NCBI GenBank assembly: GCA_964406445.1 | Contig: CAYORU010000002.1 | Location: 124,001-188,000, forward strand | Reading direction: 5' to 3' | DNA length: 64,000 bases | Source of the DNA: SG8-30 sp964406445 | GTDB lineage: Bacteria; Pseudomonadota; Gammaproteobacteria; Steroidobacterales; Steroidobacteraceae | Shown: in pieces, positions 51,711 through 60,102 of the stretch | How positions within the stretch are numbered: the first letter of the stretch is position 1 | Layout of the letters: each line of letters begins with the position of its first letter | Translations under genes and position numbers: made by a program | The notes under the pieces: model-generated | Told to the model about the DNA's origin: nothing | Database searches by the model: none | Seen by the model: the letters and a program-made list of their open reading frames with translations, nothing else

Positions 51711-53000
51711 TCACTGGATGAAGCCCAGCCAGCGAGGCACGGTGAGCGTGAGCGCGGGGAAGTAGGTGACCAGGAAGATGACCAGGAACTCCAGCGCAAG
51801 GAAAGGCAGCAGCGCGCGCACGATCGGCCCCACCCGCTCGTTCGCCACTGAGGCGACGACGAACAGCACCAGGCCCATCGGTGGCGTCGCGAGGCCCACC
51901 GTGAGGTTGATGCACATGATCAGCGCGAAGTGGACCGGGTCCACGCCGAGCGAGGTGAAGATCGGGGCCAGCACCGGGCCGAGGATCAGGATCGCGGGGC
52001 CGGCGTCGAGGAACATGCCGATCGCGAACAGCAGCAGGTTCAGGAGCAGCAGCAGCAGCAGCGGATTGTCGGTGATGCCGGTGATGGTCCCGGCCAGGCT
52101 CTCGGCCATGCCGGAAACGGTGACCAGCCAGCCGAAGGTGACGGCGGCGCCGACGAGGAGCAGGATCACGCCCGACTGGATGGCGGTCGCGACGAACACC
52201 CGGCGCATCTCGGCGAAGTCGAGCGTGCGCAGAACGAACAGCGTCACCACCAGCGCGTAGGTGGCGGCGACCGCCGCGGCCTCGGTGGCGGTGAAGATGC
52301 CGCCGAGCATCCCGCCGAGCAGGATGACGGGCATCAGCAGCGCGAGCCCCGCGCCGCGAAACGCCCGGCCGCGCTCGCGCCAGGTGGCCCGCGCCGAGGC
52401 GACCGGCAGGTTGTGCCGGCCCGCGAGCAGCCGCGTCACTGCCATGAGGCCCATGCCGATCAGGATGCCCGGCACGATCCCGCCGGCGAACAGCGCGCCG
52501 ATCGAGACGTTCATGACGAAGCCGTACAGGATCATGATCCCCGAGGGCGGGATGATCGGGCCGACGACGGCCGCCGCGGCGGTCACCGCGGCGGCGAAGG
52601 CGCGCGTGTAGCCGTTGCGCTCCATCGACGGCACCATCATCTTGCCGATCGCCGAGGCGTCGGCGACCGCCGAGCCGGAGATGCCGGCGAACAGCATCGA
52701 GGAGAGGATGTTCACCTGCGCCAGGCCGCCGCGGACGTGGCCGACGAGCGACTGGCTGAAGCGCACGATGCGCTCGGTGATGCCGCCGGAGTTCATGAGC
52801 TCCCCGGCCAGGATGAAGAACGGCACCGCCAGCAGCGGGAAGCTGTCGATGCCGTTGTAGAGCCGCGAGAGCAGCGCGGGGAAGTACTGCTGCTGGTCGT
52901 CGAGGACCAGGCTCAACCCGGGGCCGACCAGCAGCGCGAACACCACCGGCATGCCGAGCGCCAGCAGCATCACGAACAACCAGAAGAAGGCGGTCGACAT
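51711..53000 (-). CDS. dctM: TRAP transporter large permease (DctM), sulfosugar operon
   Basis: A 429-residue membrane protein with about 12 helices. Family stretches include VPFFILAGELMNSGGITERI, MLFAGISGSAVADASAIGKM, VVGPIIPPSGIMILYGFV and NLTVGLATPPMGLVLFVVAS. Transports the DctP-bound solute across the inner membrane with an ion gradient. Its start is three bases after dctQ. Lies in the nine-gene minus-strand operon. Confidence 0.93.
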   Translation of the reverse strand: MSTAFFWLFVMLLALGMPVVFALLVGPGLSLVLDDQQQYFPALLSRLYNGIDSFPLLAVPFFILAGELMNSGGITERIVRFSQSLVGHVRGGLAQVNILSSMLFAGISGSAVADASAIGKMMVPSMERNGYTRAFAAAVTAAAAVVGPIIPPSGIMILYGFVMNVSIGALFAGGIVPGILIGMGLMAVTRLLAGRHNLPVASARATWRERGRAFRGAGLALLMPVILLGGMLGGIFTATEAAAVAATYALVVTLFVLRTLDFAEMRRVFVATAIQSGVILLLVGAAVTFGWLVTVSGMAESLAGTITGITDNPLLLLLLLNLLLFAIGMFLDAGPAILILGPVLAPIFTSLGVDPVHFALIMCINLTVGLATPPMGLVLFVVASVANERVGPIVRALLPFLALEFLVIFLVTYFPALTLTVPRWLGFIQ

Positions 53001-53003
53001 GGC

Positions 53004-53582
53004 TCAGGATCCCTCGGGCTTGACCGCGGGCACGGTGCCGGCGAGCGTGAGGTCGGGGTCGGGGCGTACGAGCGAAGCCGCGAGCCGCAGCACCAGCTCC
53101 AGGCCCACGAGGAACAGCAGCACGAAGGCCGCGGGCACGATCGCGTAGATCCAGGCCATCTGGATGCCGAGCGCGGAGGCACTCAGCGTCAGCCCGCGTG
53201 ACCAGAACGCGAGGCTCTGGCGGAACATCTCCGCGCAGATCCACAGCACCAGCAGGTTGAGCGCGAGGCTGGTCACGACGATCAGCCGGGGCGGCAGCGA
53301 GGCGGCGAGAGAGTCTATGGCGACATGCGCGCCGCTGCGGTAGGCGAACGGCGAGACCATCAGCACCGACCACACGAGCGCCACGCGGGCCAGCTCCTCG
53401 GCCCAGTCGAGCGTGTAGCTGAACAGGGCGCGCGAGAGGATCTGCGCGAGCGCCAGCGCCACCATCGCGCCGATCAGCGCGCCGGCGAGGTCGCGGCCGG
53501 TCCGCGCGACCGGCCCGTTGAAGGCGGCGAGCACCGCGACGGCCCGCTCCGCGAATCGCAGCAGGGCCGCCGCCGCGTTCAT
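53004..53582 (-). CDS. dctQ: TRAP transporter small permease (DctQ), sulfosugar operon
   Basis: A 192-residue protein with four membrane helices. The DctQ signature is seen as YTLDWAEELARVALVWSVLM and GAHVAIDSLAASL. Extra length at the C-terminus (VRPDPDLTLAGTVPAVKPEGS) is polar. The ATG at 53582 overlaps the GH31 stop by four bases; a longer upstream frame is a shadow of GH31. It couples to dctM, three bases downstream. Confidence 0.9.
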   Translation of the reverse strand: MNAAAALLRFAERAVAVLAAFNGPVARTGRDLAGALIGAMVALALAQILSRALFSYTLDWAEELARVALVWSVLMVSPFAYRSGAHVAIDSLAASLPPRLIVVTSLALNLLVLWICAEMFRQSLAFWSRGLTLSASALGIQMAWIYAIVPAAFVLLFLVGLELVLRLAASLVRPDPDLTLAGTVPAVKPEGS

Positions 53583-55597
53583 GCGGCCCGCAGCGGAATG
53601 TCCGCCCCTGCACGCGCGAAGACGGCGGTCTCCGCGAGCGCCAGCGACAGGCGCAGCCTGCGCCCGCCCTCTAGCTCCTCGCGTCCGTCGGGGAAGCGCC
53701 GCCAGCGCCCGGCCGGAAGGTAGACCTCGACCTCGCCGCCCGGCTGGAGGCAGGGCGCGACCAGCAGGTCGTCGCCGCAGAAGAACTGGTTCTCGAAGGC
53801 CCAGGCGGCGCGCTCGCCGGGGCAGGCGAGCGCCATCGCCCGCTGCACGGGCAGCCCGCTCGCGTGGGACTGCTCCAGGCAACGCTGCAGGTAGGGTCGC
53901 AGGCGCTCGCGCAGCCGAAGCGCCGCGTCTACGGCGGCCTCGGCCTCGGGCCCGTAGCTCCAGGGCTCGCGCGGGCCGATGCCGTGCAGGCGCATGTGCG
54001 CCGAGTAGACGGCGGCCTGCGCCCAGCGGACGTACAGCTCGGCGTCGCGCCGGTCGGCGTAGAAGCCGCCGACGTCGGTCGCGTAGAACGGCCCGCCGCT
54101 CATGCCCCAGGACAGGCCGCCGCGCAGGCTCGCCGCGAGCCCGCCCCAGTCGGCCTGCGGGTCGCCGCCCCACTGCGAGGGATAGCGTTGCGAGCCGGCC
54201 CAGGCCGAGCGGCTGAACAGAAATGCGCCGCCTGCCGAATAGCGCTCGGCGGCCTCGTAGACACATCGGTTGTAGAGCAGCGCGTAGGCGTTGTGCAGCT
54301 CACTGCCGCCCGAGCCGTCGCTCGCGACCATGTGCTCGTCCACCTGCTCGCCGAAGTCGGCCTTGATCATGTCGACGCCGGCCTCGAACAGCTCGCGGTG
54401 GCGGTCGCGCCAGTAGGCGTAGGCCTCGGGATGCGTGAAGTCGAGCAGGCCCGACTCGGGCAGCGGGGTCAGGACCGCGCCGAAGGGTTCGAGGTCCCAC
54501 TGATAGCGGTAGGCCTCGCCGCTGCGCCGGTCCTTGATGAGCCAGCCGCGCGAGGCAAGCTCGGCGAACAGCGGGTTCTTCACCGAGACCAGCGGGTACT
54601 CCCAGACGCAGATGCGGAATCCCATGCGCTTCAGCTCGTCCAGCGTCGGACGCGGGTCGGGATAACGCTTCGGGCACCACTGGAAAGCGAAGCGGGTGTC
54701 GGTGTCCTGCCAGGCCCGCCCGTCGAAGGTGATGGTCTCGCAGGGCATGCCGCGGCGGCGGACCTCGCGCGCGACGGCGAGGATCTCCTCCGCGTCCTTG
54801 TAGTAGGCCTTGGAGAGGATGATCCCGAGGCTCCAGGCCGGCGGCACCGGCGCGCGCCCGGTGAGCGCGGTGTACTGCGCGAGCAGCTCGGCGCCGTCCC
54901 TGCCCGCCAGCAGGAACAGGTCGAGCACCGGCGAGTCGACCTCGAGCAGGTAGGCGCGCTGCGACCAGGGCGCGTAGCCGACCCCATGGGTGACGGCGGC
55001 GGCCGTGTGGACGAACACGCCCCATCCGTCGGGACTCCAGGCGAAGGGCGCATTCTTGTAGCTGCGCTCGGCGTTGACGCCGAGCGCGTCGTGGTTGAAC
55101 GAGCGGATCAGCTCGCCGCGGTGGTCCAGCCGGCCCCACTTCTCGCCGAGGCCGTACACCGGCGTTGCCGGGCCGAGCTCGAGGCTCGCGAGCCAGCGGC
55201 CGTCGAGCCGGGCGAAGGGCGGCAGGCGGAACCGGCGCACGAAGTGCGAGTCGGTGGGCGAGGACTGCACCCGCCTGCCGTCGTGCTCCAGCACGAAGCT
55301 GATCGGGTCGTGCGTGAGCGTCAGGCTCGCCGCACCGGCCGAGATCCGCGTGGTCCCGTCACCGGCCTCGATTGCCGGCGCGAGCGCCCGCGGCGGCGCG
55401 GCGAGGATTCCGTAGTCGCGCGCCGGCGGACCGAGCCGCAGCCGGACGCCGAAGTCGTGCAGCGTGACCAGCAGGTCGCCGGCATCAGTCGGCAGCCGCA
55501 CGCCGCCGTCGGCCGTGGCCGTTGCCGGGCCGGTCGCGCGCAGCGGCGGGATCCTGCCCCAGTTCGGCGCCTCGACCCCGGCGGCGAGCGTGCTCAT
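53579..55597 (-). CDS. GH31 alpha-glycosidase (YicI-like), cytoplasmic
   Basis: A 672-residue glycoside hydrolase of family 31. The nucleophile is Asp414 in DMIKADFGEQVDEHM and the acid/base Asp479 in SQWGGDPQADW. Other family marks are PVYGLGEKWGRLDHRG, RICVWEYPLVS and GLSWGMSGGPFYATDVGGF. It aligns better with alpha-xylosidase YicI than with sulfoquinovosidase YihQ: where YihQ has Arg301 and Trp304 before NWQW-type residues, this protein has Asp and Phe (DTRFAFQWCPKRYP). No signal peptide, so substrate must be imported intact. Operon partners predict it releases a sulfosugar, but the sulfonate pocket would have to be different. Confidence 0.88.
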   Translation of the reverse strand: MSTLAAGVEAPNWGRIPPLRATGPATATADGGVRLPTDAGDLLVTLHDFGVRLRLGPPARDYGILAAPPRALAPAIEAGDGTTRISAGAASLTLTHDPISFVLEHDGRRVQSSPTDSHFVRRFRLPPFARLDGRWLASLELGPATPVYGLGEKWGRLDHRGELIRSFNHDALGVNAERSYKNAPFAWSPDGWGVFVHTAAAVTHGVGYAPWSQRAYLLEVDSPVLDLFLLAGRDGAELLAQYTALTGRAPVPPAWSLGIILSKAYYKDAEEILAVAREVRRRGMPCETITFDGRAWQDTDTRFAFQWCPKRYPDPRPTLDELKRMGFRICVWEYPLVSVKNPLFAELASRGWLIKDRRSGEAYRYQWDLEPFGAVLTPLPESGLLDFTHPEAYAYWRDRHRELFEAGVDMIKADFGEQVDEHMVASDGSGGSELHNAYALLYNRCVYEAAERYSAGGAFLFSRSAWAGSQRYPSQWGGDPQADWGGLAASLRGGLSWGMSGGPFYATDVGGFYADRRDAELYVRWAQAAVYSAHMRLHGIGPREPWSYGPEAEAAVDAALRLRERLRPYLQRCLEQSHASGLPVQRAMALACPGERAAWAFENQFFCGDDLLVAPCLQPGGEVEVYLPAGRWRRFPDGREELEGGRRLRLSLALAETAVFARAGADIPLRAA

Positions 55598-57003
55598 GCG
55601 AGCTCGAGCACCGGCAGGTTCCAGCGCGCCGCGACCGCGCGCAGCGCGGGCCGCAGGTCGCCATAGGCCAGCGCGAAGTGGTGCTCGAGGCCCTCGTCCA
55701 TGATCGTGCGGCAGACCTCCGCCGCGGGACGGTCGAAGCGCACCGTCCCCGAGCAGCCGGTGAAGGCCATCGGCGCGCGGATCACCTCGGCGCCGGCCAT
55801 CATCAGCTTGACCTCGTTGCGGGCGCGCGAGAGCCGCGCCAGCGTGATGCGCCCCGGCTTGATCGGGAACTGGTGCAGCAGCGGCATCTTGCGGTTGGTG
55901 TGGATGGTCGCCTCCGCCTGCGCCTGCGGGTCCTTCATGGAGAGCGGCGCGAGGCCGCAGTGCCAGAGGACGGCGGTGTCGTCGGCGGCAGTGATGTCGA
56001 CGAGATCCGCCATCCAGGCCGGCTCGCCGGCCAGCGTCTGCAGCAGGAGCTGCGTGATCGAGCCGTTGACGTCGGCCTCGCAGGCCGAGGGCACGCGCTC
56101 GCCGTTCATCATGGCCATCGGCCCGCAGGCCGCGCAGCCGTACTCCGTGAACATCTCCGGCCAGCAGCGCACCGCGAGGCCTTGCGCGCCGGTCTCGCGC
56201 TGCACGTCCTGCAGGGCGCAGAAGACGCGGAAAGATCGGTCGAGCTGCTCCTGGTCCACGGCGTCGAGGCCGGCCAGGTCGGCGGCCGCCGAGGCGCGCA
56301 CCTTCGCGACCCGCGCCGCGTCTGCGGCCCGCGCCTTGTCGAAGACGCTGCCGAGCGGCACGGTCTTCACCTCCATCCCCGCGAGCTTCTCGAGCAGCGC
56401 GCCGTCGTACTCGCAGGTGTCGAAGCCGTCCGGGTGCTTGCCGATGACCGTGACGGTGCCGCCTGCGAGCGCCTCGAGCGCCCTTGCGGCGGCGCGCTCG
56501 GCCTCGGCGTCGGCCGCGGCGGCCGGCAGCGTCGCCCGGGTCTGGGCTGCCGCGGAAGGCGTGGCGAGGCCGCGCAGCTGGTCGGCGAGTCCTTGTTCAC
56601 CCGGGTCCGCGTACAGCCAGCCGTGCGCGACGCCGGCGCGGCCGAGCGCGTGGGCCGCGAGGTTCAGGCCGCAGTAGGCGTTGAGCCTCAGGCGCCCGCC
56701 GGCGCGCGGCTCGGGCACGGCCCAGACCGCGAGCGGGACTTTCGAGCCACGCGCGATCTCCACCGTCATGGTCGCGTCCGTGAAGGTCACCTGCAGGATC
56801 AGCATCAGGTCGATCGGCCCGGCGGCGGCGATCTCGCCGAGCGCGCGCTCGGCGGCGGCGCGGTCGAACAGCAGCTCGCGCGGCCCGACCGTGCGGATGC
56901 CGGCCGCGTCGAGCGCCGCGAAGGCGCGCTCCTTCATCTGCTCGGCGAAGGGGACGTCGAAGGTGGGGCGGGCGAGCGCCGCGACGCCGTAGGTCAATGC
57001 CAT
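55594..57003 (-). CDS. Fucose/arabinose-isomerase-fold sugar isomerase, candidate sulfoquinovose isomerase
   Basis: A 469-residue protein of the L-fucose/L-arabinose isomerase-like superfamily. Features: N-terminal Rossmann-like domains with MLILQVTFTDATMTVEIA, then FCALQDVQRETGAQGLAVRCWPEMFTEYGCAACGPMAMMN and a C-terminal barrel with LWHCGLAPLSM, FPIKPGRITLARLSR and TGCSGTVRF, which carry the metal-binding Glu/His residues of the fold. It lies between GH31 and the aldolase with a four-base overlap and a one-base gap. In context it would turn sulfoquinovose into sulfofructose, the step done by unrelated YihS in E. coli. Confidence 0.78.
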   Translation of the reverse strand: MALTYGVAALARPTFDVPFAEQMKERAFAALDAAGIRTVGPRELLFDRAAAERALGEIAAAGPIDLMLILQVTFTDATMTVEIARGSKVPLAVWAVPEPRAGGRLRLNAYCGLNLAAHALGRAGVAHGWLYADPGEQGLADQLRGLATPSAAAQTRATLPAAAADAEAERAAARALEALAGGTVTVIGKHPDGFDTCEYDGALLEKLAGMEVKTVPLGSVFDKARAADAARVAKVRASAAADLAGLDAVDQEQLDRSFRVFCALQDVQRETGAQGLAVRCWPEMFTEYGCAACGPMAMMNGERVPSACEADVNGSITQLLLQTLAGEPAWMADLVDITAADDTAVLWHCGLAPLSMKDPQAQAEATIHTNRKMPLLHQFPIKPGRITLARLSRARNEVKLMMAGAEVIRAPMAFTGCSGTVRFDRPAAEVCRTIMDEGLEHHFALAYGDLRPALRAVAARWNLPVLELA

Positions 57004-57004
57004 G

Positions 57005-58051
57005 TCAGGCTCCGAATCCAGGGTAGGCGTGCCGGAAGCTGGCGTCGGCGGGCAGCACGCGCGGCCCGGCCTCGCCGTAGCAGGGGTGCTCGTGCCACGG
57101 CGTCGCCGCGGCGTCGGTCAGCGCGTTCAGCTCGCGCATGTAGGGGATGGCGCGTTCGCGCAGGCCGGCCTCGATGGCGCGCCAGTCCGGGAATCGCTGG
57201 AAGGCCTCGAGCCAGATCGCGCGGCCGGCGAGGTAGCCCGAGGCGCCCGCCCGGTAGGCGTAGTGCAGCACGCGCTGGAAGGCCTCCATGCCGGCGCCGG
57301 CCGAGAGCATCACCCAGGGCCGGCCGGCCGCCTCGCCGAGCGCGTCGAACAGCCGCTGCACCTCGTCCGCGCCCGCCGTTCCGGGCGCGGGGATCGCATC
57401 CGCCGGCACCGGGCTCTCGAGCTTGAACAGGTCCACGCCGAAGCGCGGTGCCGCGAAGGCGCGCACGCTCTCGATGACGAGCTCGGACTGCTTGGTCTTC
57501 ATCTCGACGTACTCGCGCGTCTGCTCGGCGTCGCGGGCGAGCGGATAGACCAGCAGCTCGAAGACGAACGGCAGGTCGTAGCGCGCGCAGGCGGCGCCGA
57601 TGCGCGCGGTGAACTCCTGCTGGGCGCGGCAGACGGCCGGGTCGGCGTCCGGGCGATACCAGGTGAGGACCTTCACGGCGTCGCCGCCGGCGCGCTTGAT
57701 CTTCTCCACCGACCAGCCGTCGATCTCGCCGGACAGCCGCCCGCCGGGCGTCTCGCGGAACAGCGAGTCCTCGAGGGTCAGGATCATGCCGAGCGAGGCG
57801 TCGAGAAGGGTCACGCCGCGCGGGTAGGCGTAGTGCGGATCGAGCAGCATCGCCGAGGACTCCGGCTGCAGCTCGCGGATCAGGAGCTCCTTGAAGCCGG
57901 CCACGTCCTCCCAGGGAGCGACCTCCACGCCGCGCCGCTCGCGGATCAGGTTCTTGATCGGCGGGCGCTGGTCGACCGCGGTCATCTTGAAGCGTCCCGA
58001 CCGGTCGGCGAGGCGCCGCATGCCGCGATACTTTCCTGCCGACAGCTGCAT
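57005..58051 (-). CDS. Class I aldolase of the LacD/YihT type, candidate sulfofructose-1-phosphate aldolase
   Basis: A 348-residue TIM-barrel aldolase similar to tagatose-1,6-bisphosphate aldolase LacD and to E. coli YihT. Visible elements: FKMTAVDQRPPIKN, SSAMLLDPHYAYP, AVKVLTWYRPDA, the Schiff-base lysine in GVDLFKLESPV near residue 209, VMLSAGAGMEAFQ, and the phosphate loop AGASGYLAGRAIW. It should split a ketose-1-phosphate into DHAP and an aldehyde, here sulfolactaldehyde if the sugar is sulfofructose. It begins one base inside the kinase stop (TGATG). Confidence 0.85.
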   Translation of the reverse strand: MQLSAGKYRGMRRLADRSGRFKMTAVDQRPPIKNLIRERRGVEVAPWEDVAGFKELLIRELQPESSAMLLDPHYAYPRGVTLLDASLGMILTLEDSLFRETPGGRLSGEIDGWSVEKIKRAGGDAVKVLTWYRPDADPAVCRAQQEFTARIGAACARYDLPFVFELLVYPLARDAEQTREYVEMKTKQSELVIESVRAFAAPRFGVDLFKLESPVPADAIPAPGTAGADEVQRLFDALGEAAGRPWVMLSAGAGMEAFQRVLHYAYRAGASGYLAGRAIWLEAFQRFPDWRAIEAGLRERAIPYMRELNALTDAAATPWHEHPCYGEAGPRVLPADASFRHAYPGFGA

Positions 58052-58950
58052 CAGCCGCTCTCCCGCTCGCTCATGAATGACTCGACGTCGGCGCGCGAGG
58101 GCGCGCCGGCGCGGCCGCCGCGCCGCTGCACCTTGAGCGCGGCGGCGGCCGAGGCGAAGGCGACCGCCGCGGACTCGCCGCGGCCTTCGGCGAGGGCCAG
58201 CGCGAAGGCGCCGTGCCAAACGTCGCCGGCGCCCAGCGTGTCGACCACGCTCACGCGCCGCGCCGGGTGGTGCTGCACGCGCCCGTTCTGCGTCGAATAG
58301 ACGCCCTCGGCGCCCACCGTGACGCAGCACCAGCCGAGCCCGGGAGCGACGGCCTCGAGCGCCCGGACCGGGTCGGGCTCCGCCGCGTACTCGGCGAGCG
58401 CCTCGTGGGAGAAGGCGACATGGCTGGCTGAGGCGAGCAGCGCCCCGTCGGCCGGGATCGGCCGGTCGGCGTCGAGCACGGCCGGCAGTCCCGCGTCGCT
58501 CGCAGCCTGCAGGGCCGCCCGAGCGCCCTCGGGCCAGCGCGTGTCCGCGAGCACCGCGTCGCAGCCGGCGGCGCGGGCGCCCGGCAGCCAGGCAGGGTCG
58601 GCCGGCAGCGCGGGGTCGAGGTAGTTCACGATCATCCGCTCGCCCTCGCCGTCCACCATCACGGCGGACAGCGACGAGGCGCAGCCCGCGAAGCGCCGCA
58701 GGTGCCGGCAGTCGACGCCGTAGTCCGCGAGCTCGCGCTCGATGAGCGCCGCGACCGGATCGTCGCCGATCCGGGCCGCGAGCAGCGCCCGGCCGCCGAG
58801 GCGGGAGATCGCCACCGCGGCCGTCGCTGCCGGGCCCCCGCCCACGCAGGCGAAGGCGCTGGCGCGGTGCTTCTCGGCGCGGGCGGGAAGCTCCGGCACG
58901 GCGAACACGAAGTCCTGCACGGCGTGGCCCACACAGAGGACGGAAGCCAT
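58051..58950 (-). CDS. PfkB-family kinase, YihV-like sulfofructose kinase
   Basis: A 299-residue ribokinase-fold enzyme that matches E. coli YihV along its length as I recall that sequence: GGGPAATAAVAISRLGG at 37, SSLSAVMVDGEGERMIVNY at 92, DAVLADTRWPEGA at 131, and the anion hole/catalytic base VVDTLGAGDVWHGA. The residues Lys27, Asn109 and Arg138, reported for YihV as the sulfonate-binding set, are all present at the same numbering. It should phosphorylate sulfofructose at O1 with ATP. The following aldolase gene overlaps its stop by one base. Confidence 0.88.
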   Translation of the reverse strand: MASVLCVGHAVQDFVFAVPELPARAEKHRASAFACVGGGPAATAAVAISRLGGRALLAARIGDDPVAALIERELADYGVDCRHLRRFAGCASSLSAVMVDGEGERMIVNYLDPALPADPAWLPGARAAGCDAVLADTRWPEGARAALQAASDAGLPAVLDADRPIPADGALLASASHVAFSHEALAEYAAEPDPVRALEAVAPGLGWCCVTVGAEGVYSTQNGRVQHHPARRVSVVDTLGAGDVWHGAFALALAEGRGESAAVAFASAAAALKVQRRGGRAGAPSRADVESFMSERESG

Positions 58951-58972
58951 GGGGCGTGGGCCTGCCGGGCGA

Positions 58973-59692
58973 TCAGGAGAGCGTGACGGCGTAGACCAGG
59001 TGCGTGGTGTCGCAGCGGCTGCTGCGCCACTCCACGCGGCTGCCGTCGAGCGCGATGGCGATCCGCTCGATGTGCAGGATCGGCGCCCCGACCGCCACCG
59101 GCAGCCGGCGCGCGTCGTCCCGGCGGGCGAGGTCGGCCTTGAGTTCCTCCTCGGCGCTCACGATGTTGACGCCGTAGTCCTGCTGGAAGGTGGCGTAGAG
59201 GGTGTTCGGCAGCGGCCGGCGGCGGTCGAGGTCCGGGAAGTGCTGCAGCGGCAGGACGATGCGCTCGATCACCACCGGCTGCCCGCCGACCAGCCGCGTG
59301 CGCCCGATCTCGAGGACCTGCGCGCCGCGCTCGAGGTGCAGCTTCTGCAGCTCCGGCCCACGGGCCTGCCGGCGCTTGACCACTTCGTCGGCGCTGGTCG
59401 GAACCGCGCGCTCGCCGCCGGGCTCGGCCAGGCGGAAGAAACGGAACAGCGCGCGCTCCTGGGTATGCTCGGCGACGTAGGTGCCCTTGCCCTGCCGGCG
59501 CTCGATGAGCTTCTCCACGGCCAGCACGTCGAGCGCCTTGCGCACGGTGCCCTGGCTGACGCGCAGCTTCTCGGCGAGCGCCTGCTCGCTCGGCAGCGCC
59601 TCCGCGGGGCGCCAGGCCCCCTCGGCGATCTGCCGGACAAGGAAGTCGTAGACCTGCCGGTACAGTGGGCGGTAGTGCGGTGATTCGTCCAT
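58973..59692 (-). CDS. GntR-family regulator, HutC/UTRA type
   Basis: A 239-residue repressor. Residues 8-75 form the GntR winged helix (PSEQALAEKLRVSQGTVRKALDVL, then RRQGKGTYVAEH). Residues 95-235 form a UTRA ligand domain (ARGPELQKLHLERGAQVLEIGRT; IERIVLPLQHFPDLD). UTRA domains bind small metabolites such as sugar phosphates. It is the first gene of the nine-gene operon and is divergent from the suy operon. The palindrome TCTTATATAAGA in the 107-base gap is the likely binding site, giving autoregulation and control of both operons. Confidence 0.92.
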   Translation of the reverse strand: MDESPHYRPLYRQVYDFLVRQIAEGAWRPAEALPSEQALAEKLRVSQGTVRKALDVLAVEKLIERRQGKGTYVAEHTQERALFRFFRLAEPGGERAVPTSADEVVKRRQARGPELQKLHLERGAQVLEIGRTRLVGGQPVVIERIVLPLQHFPDLDRRRPLPNTLYATFQQDYGVNIVSAEEELKADLARRDDARRLPVAVGAPILHIERIAIALDGSRVEWRSSRCDTTHLVYAVTLS

Positions 59693-59764
59693 GGCGCGGG
59701 CCGGGAGAGACGGGCAGATGGTACGCGTGCCCTCGTGCGGTCGTCTAGCATCTGCTGTATAGTA

Positions 59765-59776
59765 TCTTATATAAGA
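59765..59776. promoter_or_regulatory. Perfect palindrome, candidate GntR operator in the divergent promoter
   Basis: TCTTATATAAGA is a perfect 12-base palindrome in the 107-base gap between the GntR gene and the suyA-like gene. It lies in the only A/T-rich stretch there (GTATAGTATCTTATATAAGA). TATAGT at 59758 could be the -10 of the plus-strand operon, which would put the palindrome over the transcription start, 24-35 bases before the GTG. A 10/12 match exists upstream of the TonB receptor at 47752. Confidence 0.6.
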
Positions 59777-59799
59777 CTAGTGGCCATCGAGGAGGCCCC

Positions 59800-60087
59800 G
59801 TGAGCGTCCCGCAGCTTCTCGTGCACGATCCGGCCGACAACGTCGGGGTCGTCGTGGTCGAAGGCCTGAAGGCCGGCACCGACATGCTCTGCGTCGTCAC
59901 CCACGACGACAGCGATTTCCGGCTGAAGGTGGCCATGGACGTGCCGATCGGCCACAAGGTGGCCCTGAAGGACCTCGCGGTGGGCGACACCGTGGTCAAG
60001 TACGGGCAGGACATCGGCCGGATCGTCGCGCCGGTGAAGAAGGGCGAACACGTCCACGTCCACAACCTCAAGACCAAGCGCTGGTAA
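59800..60087 (+). CDS. suyA: Sulfolactate sulfo-lyase small subunit (SuyA-like, SAF domain)
   Basis: A 95-residue SAF-domain protein of the UxaA N-terminal type. Its ending KYGQDIGRIVAPVKKGEHVHVHN is the family core, and free-standing small subunits of this kind are typical of SuyA. GTG 59800 is preceded by GAGGAGG at good spacing. With the next gene it would form (2R)-sulfolactate sulfo-lyase, which splits sulfolactate to pyruvate and sulfite. An altronate-type dehydratase half is the alternative; the neighbours favour SuyA. Confidence 0.85.
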   Translation: MSVPQLLVHDPADNVGVVVVEGLKAGTDMLCVVTHDDSDFRLKVAMDVPIGHKVALKDLAVGDTVVKYGQDIGRIVAPVKKGEHVHVHNLKTKRW

Positions 60088-60102
60088 GGGCGGGCAGCAG
60101 AC

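Noticed and set aside
53579..55597. GH31 protein as a standard YihQ sulfoquinovosidase
   Set aside because: The residues equivalent to YihQ Arg301 and Trp304 are Asp and Phe, and overall it reads closer to YicI. Function as a sulfosugar glycosidase is kept only as a context hypothesis.
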